Shown piece after piece: positions 33,117-44,097 of a DNA stretch of 64,000 nucleotides. The DNA comes from Streptomyces candidus (GTDB taxonomy: Bacteria; Actinomycetota; Actinomycetes; Streptomycetales; Streptomycetaceae): positions 248,001 through 312,000 of the forward strand of contig NZ_JACHEM010000010.1 in assembly GCF_014207445.1 (NCBI RefSeq), read 5' to 3'. The notes under the pieces are model-generated. The model did no database searches. It was given only the letters and a program-made list of their open reading frames with translations, and had not been told where the DNA came from. Made by a program: the position numbers and the translations under genes. Positions within the stretch are counted from its first letter, which is position 1. Every line of letters starts with the position of its first letter.

Positions 33117-33467
33117 ATGCCCGAACTCATTGCCCGACCGTCACTGAAAGCGCTGCGGACGGACGATTCCCTCGTCCTCAGGATCGCCGGCGAACTGGAC
33201 CTCCACGCCGCCCTCCACCACGGGCCCCGCATCGACCGGGCCCTGGTGGCGCGCCCGCCGCGCACGGTGGCCGATCTGCACGGGGTCACCTTCCTGGACT
33301 GCAGCGGCCTTTCCCTGCTGATCCGGGTGCGGCGTCAAGTGGCCCGCTGGGGAGGGGAGTTCACGGTGTACTGCCCGAACCGCAAGGCACTCAGGATCCT
33401 GCGGTACGTGGACGTCGGGCCGCCGCTGGATTTTGTCGAGCAGCTCCCGGAGCCGTCGCTGTCCTGA
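33117..33467 (+). CDS. STAS-domain anti-sigma factor antagonist
   Basis: A 116-residue STAS-domain protein (SpoIIAA/RsbV/BldG type). The strand-helix order is typical: DDSLVLRIAGELDLHAALHH, then RTVADLHGVTFLDCSGLSLL, in which the Ser of DCSGLS is the predicted phosphorylation site for an anti-sigma kinase, and ARWGGEFTVYCPNRKALRIL. The ATG at 33117 follows GGGGTGG. No RsbW-like kinase or sigma factor gene is adjacent, so its partner must be encoded elsewhere. A SigB-like promoter upstream would fit general stress control (weak evidence). Confidence 0.88.
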   Translation: MPELIARPSLKALRTDDSLVLRIAGELDLHAALHHGPRIDRALVARPPRTVADLHGVTFLDCSGLSLLIRVRRQVARWGGEFTVYCPNRKALRILRYVDVGPPLDFVEQLPEPSLS

Positions 33468-33512
33468 CCCGGACCCCGAGAACGCCGCCCCGGAGGTGTC
33501 CCGGGCGAAAAG

Positions 33513-33547
33513 GAAATACCCCGGCGCGTTGACAGCCGGGGTATTTC
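33513..33547. terminator. 13-bp terminator after the STAS gene
   Basis: GAAATACCCCGGC (33513-33525) pairs exactly with GCCGGGGTATTTC (33535-33547). Its loop contains the TTGACA that serves as -35 of the next promoter. Confidence 0.85.
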
Positions 33548-33559
33548 TGTGCGTATATT
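33529..33559 (+). promoter_or_regulatory. helR promoter
   Basis: A consensus TTGACA (33529-33534) and TATATT (33554-33559) with a long 19-base spacer. The right arm of the preceding terminator lies inside the spacer. Transcription should start near 33566-33570. Confidence 0.55.
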
Positions 33560-33569
33560 GGGCGTTTCC

Positions 33570-33608
33570 ATGACTGCATCCAAAAAAGGCCATGGAGAAG
33601 CGCCATGA
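33570..33608 (+). CDS. Possible leader peptide MTASKKGHGEAP upstream of helR
   Basis: A 12-codon frame starts at ATG 33570, about ten bases after the TATATT element, so it could be the first codon of a leaderless transcript. Its TGA overlaps the ATG of a second mini-ORF, MTTD (33605-33619), which has GGAGAA before it. The leader also contains a stem between 33561-33572 and 33591-33604 (GGCG and TTTCCATG pairing with CATGGAGA and CGCC). This is the layout of a translation-sensing leader, but expression is unproven. Confidence 0.35.
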   Translation: MTASKKGHGEAP

Positions 33609-33619
33609 CCACAGACTAG
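33605..33619 (+). CDS. Possible four-codon mini-ORF MTTD
   Basis: ATG 33605 is coupled to the preceding mini-ORF through an ATGA overlap and ends in TAG at 33617-33619, 16 bases before the HelR start. It is proposed only as part of a possible leader-regulation device. Confidence 0.25.
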   Translation: MTTD

Positions 33620-33635
33620 CCCAGTGGGGGAAGCC

Positions 33636-35960
33636 TTGTCAACCGAGGAATTGTCAACCGGGGAACTGCGGCAGGAACAGCAGTTCATCGACGGCCTCTA
33701 CGCACGCCTCGACCAGCTCCGCGGCGAGGCCGAGGAGCTGGTGCAGGGGTCGTTCGCGCAGAGGGGCAACGGCCTCCAGGCACGTGTCGAGCGCGAGGTG
33801 ACCGTGGCGGAACGCTCCGGCGAGCTGGCCGCGCTGAACTCGGTCGAATCGGGCCTGTGCTTCGGCCGCCTCGACTTCGGCAGCGCGGAAGGCGGCGCCA
33901 CCCACCACATCGGCCGTACGGGCATCCGCCGCGACGACGCGGAGCGCACCCCGCTGCTCGTCGACTGGCGCGCACCGGTGGCCCGCCCCTTCTACCTCGC
34001 CACCGGCCACACCCCGATGGGCCTGCGCCGCCGCCGCCACCTCACCACCCGGGGCCGCACCGTCACCGCCCTGCACGACGAGATCCTCGACCTCGGCGAC
34101 ACCACCCGCACCGGGCACGAGGACCCCAGCGGCGACGCCGTGCTGCTCGCCGCCCTGAACTCCGCCCGCACCGGCCGGATGGCCGACATCGTGCAGACCA
34201 TCCAGGCCGAGCAGGACCGCATCATCCGCGCCCCGCACCGCGGCGTCCTCGTCGTCGAGGGCGGCCCCGGCACCGGCAAGACCGCCGTCGCCCTGCACCG
34301 CGCCGCCTACCTCCTGTATGCCCACCGCGAGCAGCTCGCCCGCCGCGCCGTACTGATCGTCGGCCCCAACCCGGCCTTCCTCGGCTACATCGGCGACGTC
34401 CTGCCCTCCCTCGGTGAAACCGGCGTCCTCCTCGCCACCACCGGCGAACTCTTCCCCGGCGTCACCGCCACCGGCACCGACACCCCCGAGGCGGCAGTGG
34501 TCAAGGGCCGCGCCGGCATGGCGGACGTGCTGGCCCGCGTCGTACGCGAACAGCAGACCGTCCCGGACGACGGGCTGGAGATCCCGCACGAGCAGTGGAC
34601 GCTGCACCTGGAGCGCGCCATCGCCGAGGACGCCCGCCACCAGGCCCGTACCACCAAACTCCCGCACAACCTGGCCCGTCCGCACTTCGGCCGGTACGTC
34701 CTGGACGCGCTCACCGCGCAGCTCGCCGACCGCATCGGCCGGGAACCGTACGAGGCCATCGCCGAGGAGCTGGGCGAGGAGATCCCCGAGGGCAACATCC
34801 TCAGCGCCGCCGACATCGAGCAGCTCGGCAAGGAGATCGCCGCCAACCCGGACGTGACCGCGGCGATCGACGGCCTGTGGCCGGAACTCACCCCGCAGCA
34901 GCTCGTCTCCGACTTCCTCGCCGACCCCGGCACCCGGCTCTCCGCCGAGGACGCCGCGGCGGTCCGCCGGGAGGACGGCGCGTGGACCCCCGCCGACGTG
35001 CCTCTCCTCGACGAAGCCGCCGCACTGCTCGGCCAGGACGACCACGCGGCCCGCGCGGCCGCCGTCCGCGAGTACGAGGAGCGGGTCGCGTACGCACAGG
35101 GCGTGCTGGACGTGTCGTACGGCTCGCGCACCTACGAGTTCGAGGACCTCGACGACGAGGAGTCCGAAGTGCTCTCGGCACACGACCTGATCGACGCCGA
35201 ACGGTTCGCCGAACGCCACGACGAGGCCGACCACCGCAGCGCCGCCCAGCGCGCCGCCGCAGACCGCACCTGGGCGTTCGGCCACATCATCGTCGACGAG
35301 GCGCAGGAACTGTCCGCGATGGCGTGGCGGCTGCTGATGCGCCGCTGCCCCACCCACTCGATGACCCTGGTCGGCGACCCCGCGCAGACCGGCGACGCGG
35401 CGGGCTGCGGCTCCTGGCAGGAGATCCTCGACCCGTACGTCGGGGACCGCTACGAACACACCCGGCTCGGCGTCAACTACCGCACCCCCGCCGAGATCAT
35501 GGAACTCGCCGCGCAGGTCATGCGCGCCAGTGACCCGTCCTTCGAGCCGCCGAGTTCGGTACGTTCCACCGGCGTGCCCCCGTGGACCCGGCAGACCACC
35601 GCCGAGGACCTGCCCCGCGCGGTCGCGGACGCGGTCGCACAGGCGCGGGCGTCCGTGGAGGCGGGCGGACGACTGGCCGTCGTCGCCCCGGCCGCCCTGC
35701 TCCCCGCCCTCGCCGAAGCGCTGCCACAGGCCTCGTGCGGTACGGAGCCCGATCTCACCGCCCCGGTCGTCCTGCTCGCCCCGCACCAGGCCAAGGGCCT
35801 GGAGTTCGACACGGTGATCGTGGCGGAGCCGGACCTGATCGGGTCCGGCTCCCCGCGCGGCACGGGCGACCTCTACGTGGCGCTCACCCGGGCCACGCAG
35901 CGGCTCGGCCTGGTGCACACCGAGCCGCTCTCCTTCGCGCGGTCCGTCACGCCGGCCTGA
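33636..35960 (+). CDS. helR: HelR/HelD-type RNA polymerase recycling motor ATPase
   Basis: A 774-residue UvrD-like superfamily-1 protein. An N-terminal coiled-coil segment (about 1-60: EELSTGELRQEQQFIDGLYA ...) is the part that enters the RNA polymerase channels in HelD. Then come the SF1 motifs: Walker A VEGGPGTGKTAVALHRAAYL (about 214-233), a large insertion with acidic patches (330-480), Walker B HIIVDEAQELSAM, motif III LVGDPAQTGDAAG, motif IV-like LGVNYRTPAEIMEL, and motif VI DLYVALTRATQRLGLVHTE. HelR displaces stalled or rifamycin-bound polymerase in actinobacteria. TTG 33636 is chosen for GGGGGAAG five bases before it; GTG 33624 is an alternative. Its last 14 bases overlap the convergent glgB. 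Confidence 0.9.
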   Translation: MSTEELSTGELRQEQQFIDGLYARLDQLRGEAEELVQGSFAQRGNGLQARVEREVTVAERSGELAALNSVESGLCFGRLDFGSAEGGATHHIGRTGIRRDDAERTPLLVDWRAPVARPFYLATGHTPMGLRRRRHLTTRGRTVTALHDEILDLGDTTRTGHEDPSGDAVLLAALNSARTGRMADIVQTIQAEQDRIIRAPHRGVLVVEGGPGTGKTAVALHRAAYLLYAHREQLARRAVLIVGPNPAFLGYIGDVLPSLGETGVLLATTGELFPGVTATGTDTPEAAVVKGRAGMADVLARVVREQQTVPDDGLEIPHEQWTLHLERAIAEDARHQARTTKLPHNLARPHFGRYVLDALTAQLADRIGREPYEAIAEELGEEIPEGNILSAADIEQLGKEIAANPDVTAAIDGLWPELTPQQLVSDFLADPGTRLSAEDAAAVRREDGAWTPADVPLLDEAAALLGQDDHAARAAAVREYEERVAYAQGVLDVSYGSRTYEFEDLDDEESEVLSAHDLIDAERFAERHDEADHRSAAQRAAADRTWAFGHIIVDEAQELSAMAWRLLMRRCPTHSMTLVGDPAQTGDAAGCGSWQEILDPYVGDRYEHTRLGVNYRTPAEIMELAAQVMRASDPSFEPPSSVRSTGVPPWTRQTTAEDLPRAVADAVAQARASVEAGGRLAVVAPAALLPALAEALPQASCGTEPDLTAPVVLLAPHQAKGLEFDTVIVAEPDLIGSGSPRGTGDLYVALTRATQRLGLVHTEPLSFARSVTPA

Positions 35961-38607
35961 ACCAGACCGTCGCCAGCGGAGGCAGCGTGACGCGCAGGGA
36001 GGCCGGCCGGCCGTGGTGCCCGGTCGCCTCCGGCTTCAGCGGTTCCGTGTGGTGGATGCCGCTGCCCCCGTAACGGGCGGCGTCCGTGTTGAGGACCTCC
36101 GCCCAGGCGACCACGTCGTCCGGCACGCCGATGGGGTAGTCGTGCCGGACGACCGGCGAGAAGTGGGACACCGCGAGCAGCGGGCTGCCGTCGGCGTCGT
36201 ACCGCAGGAACGCGAACACGTTGTCCTCGGCGGCGTCGCCGGCCACCCAGGCGAAGCCCTCGGGCACGGTGTCCCGTTCCCACAGGGCCGGGGTGGCGGA
36301 GTACGTCCGGTTGAGGTCGCGGACCAGGTCGCGCACGCCACGGTGCTCGGCCTCCGCCCCGTACGACGGGTCCAGCAGCCACCAGTCGGGCCCATAGGCC
36401 TCCGACCACTCGGCGCCCTGCGCGAACTCCTGTCCCATGAAGAGGAGTTGCTTGCCGGGGTGGGACCACATGAAACCGAGGTACGCGCGGTGGGTGGCGC
36501 GCTGCTGCCACCAGTCGCCGGGCATCTTGCTCACCAGGGAACGCTTGCCGTGCACCACCTCGTCGTGCGAGATGGGCAGGCAGTAGTTCTCGCTGTACGC
36601 GTAGACCATCGAGAAGGTCATCTCGTGGTGGTGGTACTTGCGGTGCACCGGCTCCTTGGCGACGTAGCCGAGGGAGTCGTGCATCCAGCCCATGTTCCAC
36701 TTCAGGCCGAAGCCCAGGCCCCCGAAGCCGCCGGGGCCGGTGTGGTGGGTGGCGCGGGTGACGCCGTCCCAGGCGGTGGACTCCTCGGCGATGGTGACGA
36801 CGCCGGGATTGCGGCGGTAGACCGTCGCGTTCATCTCCTGGAGGAAGGCCACCGCGTCGAGGTTCTCGCGACCCCCGTGCTGGTTGGGCACCCACTGCCC
36901 CTCCTCGCGCGAGTAGTCGAGGTAGAGCATCGAGGCGACCGCGTCCACCCGCAGGCCGTCGATGTGGAACTCCTCGCACCAGTACGTGGCGTTCGCGACG
37001 AGGAAGTTGCGCACCTCCTTGCGGCCGTAGTCGAATTCGAGCGTGCCCCAGTCGGGGTGCGCGGACTTCAGCGGATCCTCGTGCTCGTACAGCGGACGGC
37101 CGTCGAACTCGGCGAGTGCCCAGTCGTCGCGCGGGAAGTGCGCGGGCACCCAGTCGACGATCACGCCGACTCCGGCCCGGTGCAGGGCGTCGACGAGGAA
37201 GCGGAAGTCGTCGGGGCCGCCCATCCGGGAGGTCGGTGCGTAGAACCCGGTGACCTGATAGCCCCAGGACCCGCCGAAGGGATGCTCGGCGACCGGCATC
37301 ATCTCGACGTGCGTGAAGCCGAGGTCGGCGACGTAGGCCGGAAGCTGCTCGGCGAGCTGACGATACGTCAGGCCGGGTCGCCAGGAGGCCAGATGGACCT
37401 CGTAGACGGAGAACGGCGCCTCGTGCACCGGACGCGCGGCCCGGGTCGCCATCCACTCGGCGTCCTGCCACTGGTAGTCCGAGTCGGTGACGACGGACGC
37501 GTTCGCGGGGGGCACTTCGGTGCGCCGGGCCATCGGGTCGGCGCGCATCGTGAACGAGCCGTCCGGCCGGGTGATCTGGAACTTGTACAGCGCGCCCTCG
37601 CCGACCCCGGGCAGGAACAGCTCCCACACCCCGGTCCCGCCGAGCGAACGCATCGGATACCCGGTGCCGTCCCAGTAGTTGAAGTCGCCGACGACGCGCA
37701 CCCCGCGGGCGTTGGGCGCCCACACGGTGAAGCGGGTGCCGGTGCAGGACTGGTGGACGAGCGGCTGCGCACCGAGGGCCTTCCACAGCTCCTCGTGCCG
37801 GCCCTCGCCGATCAGGTGCAGGTCGAGATCGCCCAGCGCGGGCAGGAAGCGGTACGGGTCGTCGACCTCGATCTCGTTGTCGTCGTAGGTGATCAGCAAC
37901 CGGTACTCCGGTACGGCGTCCAGCGGCACCACCCCGGCGAAGAACCCGTCGCCCTCGTCGAGAAGCTGGGCGCGCATCCCCTCGGCCAGGACGGTGACGC
38001 CCTTCGCGTACGGCCGCAGCACCCGGAACACGACGCCGCCGCCCGCCTCGGGACGCGCGCCCAGGACACCGTGCGGCTCGTGGTGGCTTCCGGACAGCAG
38101 CCGGCCCCGGTCGTCGGCGCCGAGCGGAGGCGCGGGCTGCACGCCCTGACCGGGGACGGGCGCCTGCCCGCCCTGCTCGGGCAGGGGCGCGGGGGGTGCG
38201 CTCCGGCCGGGAAGGGGGACGGGCGCGTCGGCGGGACCGGGCTTGGCGGGCGCGACGGCGACGGGGCCGGGCTCGGCGGGCGCGGTGGTGGCGGAAGCGC
38301 GCTCGACGGGTGCGGGTGCGGGTGCTGCGGGCGCGAGGTCCGAGGCGGCTGGTGCGGGGTCCGTGGCGGGGGCGTCGGTGGCCGCGGGCCCGGTGGCGGT
38401 CCCGGCGGGGCCCGGCTTGGCGGCCTTGCCCGTCCCGGCCTTCGCCGACCTCGGCTTCGGGGCCTTCGGCGTCTTCGCGGCCTTGGGCACCTTCGGGGCC
38501 TTCGGTGCCTTGGGTGCGGCGGCCGCGGGCGTGGTCGCCGCGGGAGTGGTGCGGCGTGTCGGCCGGGGGGTGTCCTCGCCGGAGGGCGGGGTGGAACGGG
38601 GGGTCAC
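35947..38607 (-). CDS. glgB: 1,4-alpha-glucan branching enzyme with long N-terminal extension
   Basis: An 886-residue GH13 branching enzyme. Residues 1-~180 are Ala/Pro/Lys low complexity (KAPKAPKVPKAAKTPKAPKP), longer than usual. Then two N-terminal beta domains including CBM48 (TRFTVWAPNARGVRVVGDFN) and the TIM barrel: GVIVDWVPAHFPRDDWAL, the nucleophile Asp in GLRVDAVASMLYLDYSREEG, the acid Glu in TIAEESTAWDGVT and LPISHDEVVHGKRSLVSKMP. It moves alpha-1,4 chains to alpha-1,6 branches, here acting on GlgE product. GTG 38607 has GAGGAGG eight bases upstream. Its stop region overlaps helR by 14 bases, and it follows mak after 46 bases. Confidence 0.95.
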   Translation of the reverse strand: MTPRSTPPSGEDTPRPTRRTTPAATTPAAAAPKAPKAPKVPKAAKTPKAPKPRSAKAGTGKAAKPGPAGTATGPAATDAPATDPAPAASDLAPAAPAPAPVERASATTAPAEPGPVAVAPAKPGPADAPVPLPGRSAPPAPLPEQGGQAPVPGQGVQPAPPLGADDRGRLLSGSHHEPHGVLGARPEAGGGVVFRVLRPYAKGVTVLAEGMRAQLLDEGDGFFAGVVPLDAVPEYRLLITYDDNEIEVDDPYRFLPALGDLDLHLIGEGRHEELWKALGAQPLVHQSCTGTRFTVWAPNARGVRVVGDFNYWDGTGYPMRSLGGTGVWELFLPGVGEGALYKFQITRPDGSFTMRADPMARRTEVPPANASVVTDSDYQWQDAEWMATRAARPVHEAPFSVYEVHLASWRPGLTYRQLAEQLPAYVADLGFTHVEMMPVAEHPFGGSWGYQVTGFYAPTSRMGGPDDFRFLVDALHRAGVGVIVDWVPAHFPRDDWALAEFDGRPLYEHEDPLKSAHPDWGTLEFDYGRKEVRNFLVANATYWCEEFHIDGLRVDAVASMLYLDYSREEGQWVPNQHGGRENLDAVAFLQEMNATVYRRNPGVVTIAEESTAWDGVTRATHHTGPGGFGGLGFGLKWNMGWMHDSLGYVAKEPVHRKYHHHEMTFSMVYAYSENYCLPISHDEVVHGKRSLVSKMPGDWWQQRATHRAYLGFMWSHPGKQLLFMGQEFAQGAEWSEAYGPDWWLLDPSYGAEAEHRGVRDLVRDLNRTYSATPALWERDTVPEGFAWVAGDAAEDNVFAFLRYDADGSPLLAVSHFSPVVRHDYPIGVPDDVVAWAEVLNTDAARYGGSGIHHTEPLKPEATGHHGRPASLRVTLPPLATVWFRPA

Positions 38608-38653
38608 GGGTGCATCCTCCTCAGGAGCTCAGCAGAGAGGTCGTGCCGGGGGG

Positions 38654-40111
38654 TCAGGTCGTCGCCAGGCGCTGGACCGCCGCCATAGGTACCGCGAGCC
38701 AGTCGGGCCGGTGCCGGGCCTCGTAGAGCACCTCGTACACCGCCTTGTCGGTCTCGTAGGCCCGCAGCAGTTCGGGCATGGTGCGCGGGTCGGTGCCGGA
38801 GACGGCCGCGTACCCCTCGCAGTAGGCGGCGCGGCAGCGCTGGGCCCACTCGGGGTTCCACGGCTGGTTCGTGCGGGCCGCGTAGTCGAAGGAGCGCAGC
38901 ATTCCCGCCACGTCCCGGACGACCGGCTGCGGGCGGCGACGCTCGGTGATCGACTTCGCCGGCTCGCCCTCGAAGTCGATCACCGACCACTCGCCGTCGC
39001 CGTTGCGCAGTGCCTGCCCGAGGTGCAGGTCGCCGTGCACCCGCTGGGCGGAGACCGCGGGACCGGCGCTGCTCAGCCTGCGTAAGGCGTCGAACGCCCG
39101 GCGCAGGCCCGGCGCGTACGGGAGGAGTGCGGGCACCGCCTGGACGGCCGTGTCCAGGCGGTCGGTCATTTGGTCGGCGAGCAGTTCGGTCTGCGGACGG
39201 CCCAGGGAGAGCGTCGGCAGCGCGGCGGCGAGCGCGGTGTGCACCTCGGCGGTGGCCCGGCCCAGCGCGTGGGCCTCGTCGGTGAAGTCCCGCCCGTCGG
39301 CCAGGTGGCGCAGGGCGAGCTGCCAGCCGTCCTGGGCCTCGCGCAGGAAGGGCTGCAGCAGGCCCAGGGTGTACGGCTCGTACGGGTCGTCCGGATTCGC
39401 GCCCTCGAACCAGGCGACCGGCTCGGGGACCCGCGCGCAGCCCTCCTGAGCGAGGGCGAGCGGCAGCTCCAGATCGGGGTTGGCGCCGGGGTGCAGTCGC
39501 CGGAAAATCTTGAGGATGAACGTATCTCCGTAGACCAGCGAGGAGTTGGACTGTTCGAGCCCCAGCACGCGCGGGGCGAGCCCGGTCTGCACGTCGGCCT
39601 TCGGCTCCTTCTCGAAGCGGAGCGAACCGAGCGGACCCGGCACCCGCAGCCGTTCGAGCAGCAGGGTGGCGAGCCGCGGATCCTCCATGGCCTCGTACAC
39701 GCTGTGCCCGGACAGCGGCCCGTCCTGCACCTGGCCGATGAGCGAGGAAGCGAGGGAGGTCGGCAGCGACCGGCGCACTCCGAGCAGGAGCTGGTAGCAG
39801 TCGGCCGGCGGTGGCGCACCGCGGGAGCCCGACGGCGGCGCCGTCTGCGGCTGATGTGCTCGTACGAGGAGATGCAGCAGCCCGGGAGAGCCGGTCAGCG
39901 GCATCAGCTCGGTCGCCGACACCAGGGTGAACCGGTCGACCGGGCGCCCCTTGCCCGCGAACCACCGCTGCCTGGGCAGCCACTCGTGGAGCAGGGGGGC
40001 CAGCGAGGCGAGCAGGGCGGACGAGGCGTGCGGGGGGACCGAGGGAGCGGTGAGCGGAGGGACGGCTGCGGGCAGGGGGGTGTGCGGCGAGGCGGAGGGT
40101 GCCTCGGACAT
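38654..40111 (-). CDS. mak: Maltokinase (maltose-1-phosphate forming)
   Basis: A 485-residue maltokinase (Pep2/Mak) that phosphorylates maltose from TreS using ATP, giving maltose-1-phosphate for GlgE. The N-terminal cap carries WLPRQRWFAGKGRPVDRFTL, typical of the family; the kinase core has SNSSLVYGDTFILKIFRRLH, the catalytic VHGDLHLGQALRNGDG and the metal-binding WSVIDFEGEPAKSITERRRP. ATG 40111 with AAAGGA about ten bases upstream is chosen; an in-frame GTG at 40138 is possible. treS ends 201 bases upstream with a hairpin in between, so mak-glgB may form a separate transcription unit. Confidence 0.93.
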   Translation of the reverse strand: MSEAPSASPHTPLPAAVPPLTAPSVPPHASSALLASLAPLLHEWLPRQRWFAGKGRPVDRFTLVSATELMPLTGSPGLLHLLVRAHQPQTAPPSGSRGAPPPADCYQLLLGVRRSLPTSLASSLIGQVQDGPLSGHSVYEAMEDPRLATLLLERLRVPGPLGSLRFEKEPKADVQTGLAPRVLGLEQSNSSLVYGDTFILKIFRRLHPGANPDLELPLALAQEGCARVPEPVAWFEGANPDDPYEPYTLGLLQPFLREAQDGWQLALRHLADGRDFTDEAHALGRATAEVHTALAAALPTLSLGRPQTELLADQMTDRLDTAVQAVPALLPYAPGLRRAFDALRRLSSAGPAVSAQRVHGDLHLGQALRNGDGEWSVIDFEGEPAKSITERRRPQPVVRDVAGMLRSFDYAARTNQPWNPEWAQRCRAAYCEGYAAVSGTDPRTMPELLRAYETDKAVYEVLYEARHRPDWLAVPMAAVQRLATT

Positions 40112-40245
40112 GGCATCGCGTCCTTTCCCCGGGCACACCTGGGAATGTGCGGAGTGTCCCGGATCGCGGCAAAGCTGTCCGGCTGTACGGGACTTGACGG
40201 GTACGCGGGTGACGTCATGTGTGCGACGTACGAAAGTGAGGGTGC

Positions 40246-40279
40246 CCCCGGCGGGACGGGGAAAACGGTACCGCCGGGG
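40246..40279 (-). terminator. GC hairpin between treS and mak
   Basis: CCCCGGCGG (40246-40254) pairs with CCGCCGGGG (40271-40279), 33 bases after the treS stop. No U-run; may end or attenuate glgE-treS transcription. Confidence 0.5.
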
Positions 40280-40312
40280 AGCTGACTTTCCGTAGCGGCT
40301 CGCCGCTGCCCC

Positions 40313-42057
<1,745 letters not shown>

Positions 42058-42061
<4 letters not shown>

Positions 42062-44097
42062 GTGGGTGACCCTCCGGTCAGCGGGGACGGTCGCAGGGTG
42101 ACGAGGTGCCCGGGCGTCCTGCCCGGCTCCAGGCGCACGTACGTGGCCCTGCCCCAGTGGTAGGTCTCGCCGGTGAGCTCGTCGCGCACCGGGACGGTCT
42201 CGTGCCGGTCGTGGCCGAGCGCCGGCATGTCCAACGAGACCGTGGCCTCCTGGGTGTGGTGAGGGTCGAGGTTCACGACCACCAAAACGGTGTTCGATTC
42301 CCCGTCGCCTCTGGTGCCGCTCTTCGAATAGGCGAGGACGTGCTCGTTGTCCGTGTGGTGGAAGTGGACGTTCCGCAGCTGCTGGAGGGCGGGGTTCTTG
42401 CGCCGCAGCCGGTTCAGCTTGGTGATCAGCGGCGTGATCGTGCGGCCCTGGCGTTCGGCGGACTCCCAGTCCCGCGGCCTGAGCTGGTACTTCTCGGAGT
42501 CGAGGTACTCCTCGCTGCCCTCCTTGGCCGGGGCGTTCTCGCACAGTTCGTAACCCGCGTACACGCCCCAGGAGGGGGACATGGTCGCGGCCAGCACCGC
42601 CCGCACCTCGAACGCCGGACGGCCGCCGCGCTGGAGATAGGCGTGCAGGATGTCGGGGGTGTTCACGAAGAAGTTGGGGCGCATGTACGAGGCCGTCTCG
42701 TGCGCCAACTCCAGCATGTAGTCGGTCAGTTCCTGTTTGCTGTTGCGCCAGGTGAAGTAGGTGTACGACTGCTGGAAGCCGACGGCGGCGAGTGTGCGCA
42801 TCATCGCGGGCCGGGTGAACGCCTCGGCCAGGAAGATCACGTCGGGGTCGGTGCGGTTGATCTCGCCGATCACCCGTTCCCAGAAGACGACCGGCTTGGT
42901 GTGCGGATTGTCGGCACGGAAGATCCGCACGCCGTGGCCCATCCACAGCCGCAGGATCCGCAGCGTCTCGGCGACCAGCCCGTCCATGTCGTGGTCGAAG
43001 GCGATCGGGTAGATGTCCTGGTACTTCTTCGGCGGGTTCTCGGCGTAGGCGATGGTGCCGTCGGGCCGGTGGTGGAACCACTCCGGATGCTCGGCCACCC
43101 ACGGGTGGTCGGGGGAGCACTGGAGGGCGAAGTCCAGGGCGACCTCCATGCCCAGGCCGCGTGCGACGGACACGAAGTGGTCGAAGTCGTCGAAGGTGCC
43201 GAGGTCGGGGTGGACGGCGTCGTGCCCGCCGTCCTCGGAACCGATCGCCCAGGGCACCCCCGGGTCCGAAGGGCTCGCGGAGAGAGTGTTGTTGGGCCCC
43301 TTGCGGAAGGTCTTCCCGATCGGGTGGACGGGCGGCAGGTACACCACGTCGAAGCCCATGGCGGCGACCGCGGGAAGCCTCTCGGCGGCCGTACGGAAGG
43401 TTCCGCTGACGACCGGCCCCGGGGCGGCCTGCGCGGCCGTCCCCCGGCCCGCGACACCCGCCTCGGGCACGTGCGCGCCCTCGGAGCGCGGAAACAGCTC
43501 GTACCAGGAACCGAAGAGCGCCCGCCTGCGCTCGACGAGCAGCGGCAGCGGCTCGGAGGCGGACAGGGGCTCGCGCAGCGGGTGGCGGCTCAGCGCGGCG
43601 TCCACCTCGGGGGTGAGGGCGGCGGCGAGCCGGGCGGCGACCGGGCGGTCGGCGTCGCGCAGGGCGTCCACGGCGGCGAGCACCGCCTCGCGGCCGTCCC
43701 GCTTCGGCACGCCGAGCGCGGCCCGCTCGTACAGCTCGGCGCCCTCGGCGAGGACCGTTTCGGTGTCCTGCCCGGCCGGGATCTTGATCCGGGCGTGCCG
43801 GCGCCACGTCGAGACGGGGTCCCCCCAGGCCTCCACGACGTACGACCACATGCCCTCGGCGTCCGGGGTCACGTCCGCACCCCACCGGTCGGTGCCCGGG
43901 GCCAGTTCCCGCATCGGGGTCCAGGGGCCCGGCCGGCCCCGTGGATCGAGCAGAACCACGTTGGCGGCCACGGCGTCGTGACCTTCACGGAAGACGGTGG
44001 CGGAGACCTGGAACGTTTCTCCTGCCACGGCCTTGGCCGGCCTTCTGCCGCCGTCCACGGCGGGAAGGACGTCCAGGACGGGGATACGACCGATCAT
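42058..44097 (-). CDS. glgE: Alpha-1,4-glucan:maltose-1-phosphate maltosyltransferase GlgE
   Basis: A 679-residue GH13_3 maltosyltransferase that adds maltosyl units from alpha-maltose-1-phosphate to linear glucans. Domains in order: N-terminal beta domain (GETFQVSATVFREGHDAVAA), helical insertion (120-200), catalytic barrel with FDVVYLPPVHPIGKTFRKGP, nucleophile Asp396 in GVRIFRADNPHTKPVVFWER and acid Glu425 in DVIFLAEAFTRPAMMRTLAA, then PNFFVNTPDILHAYLQRGG, and a C-terminal beta domain. The length and order fit GlgE of S. coelicolor. ATG 44097 follows AGGTGA. It leads the glgE-treS unit and is divergent from glgP across 947 bases. Confidence 0.96.

Noticed and set aside
33560..33635. Rifamycin-associated element upstream of helR
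   Set aside because: I looked for the GGGGCTTGCGGCAAGGCCC-type inverted repeat and did not find it; only an unrelated stem is present.
36013..38688. 891-codon plus-strand open frame opposite glgB
   Set aside because: No domain pattern; the minus strand encodes an unmistakable branching enzyme.
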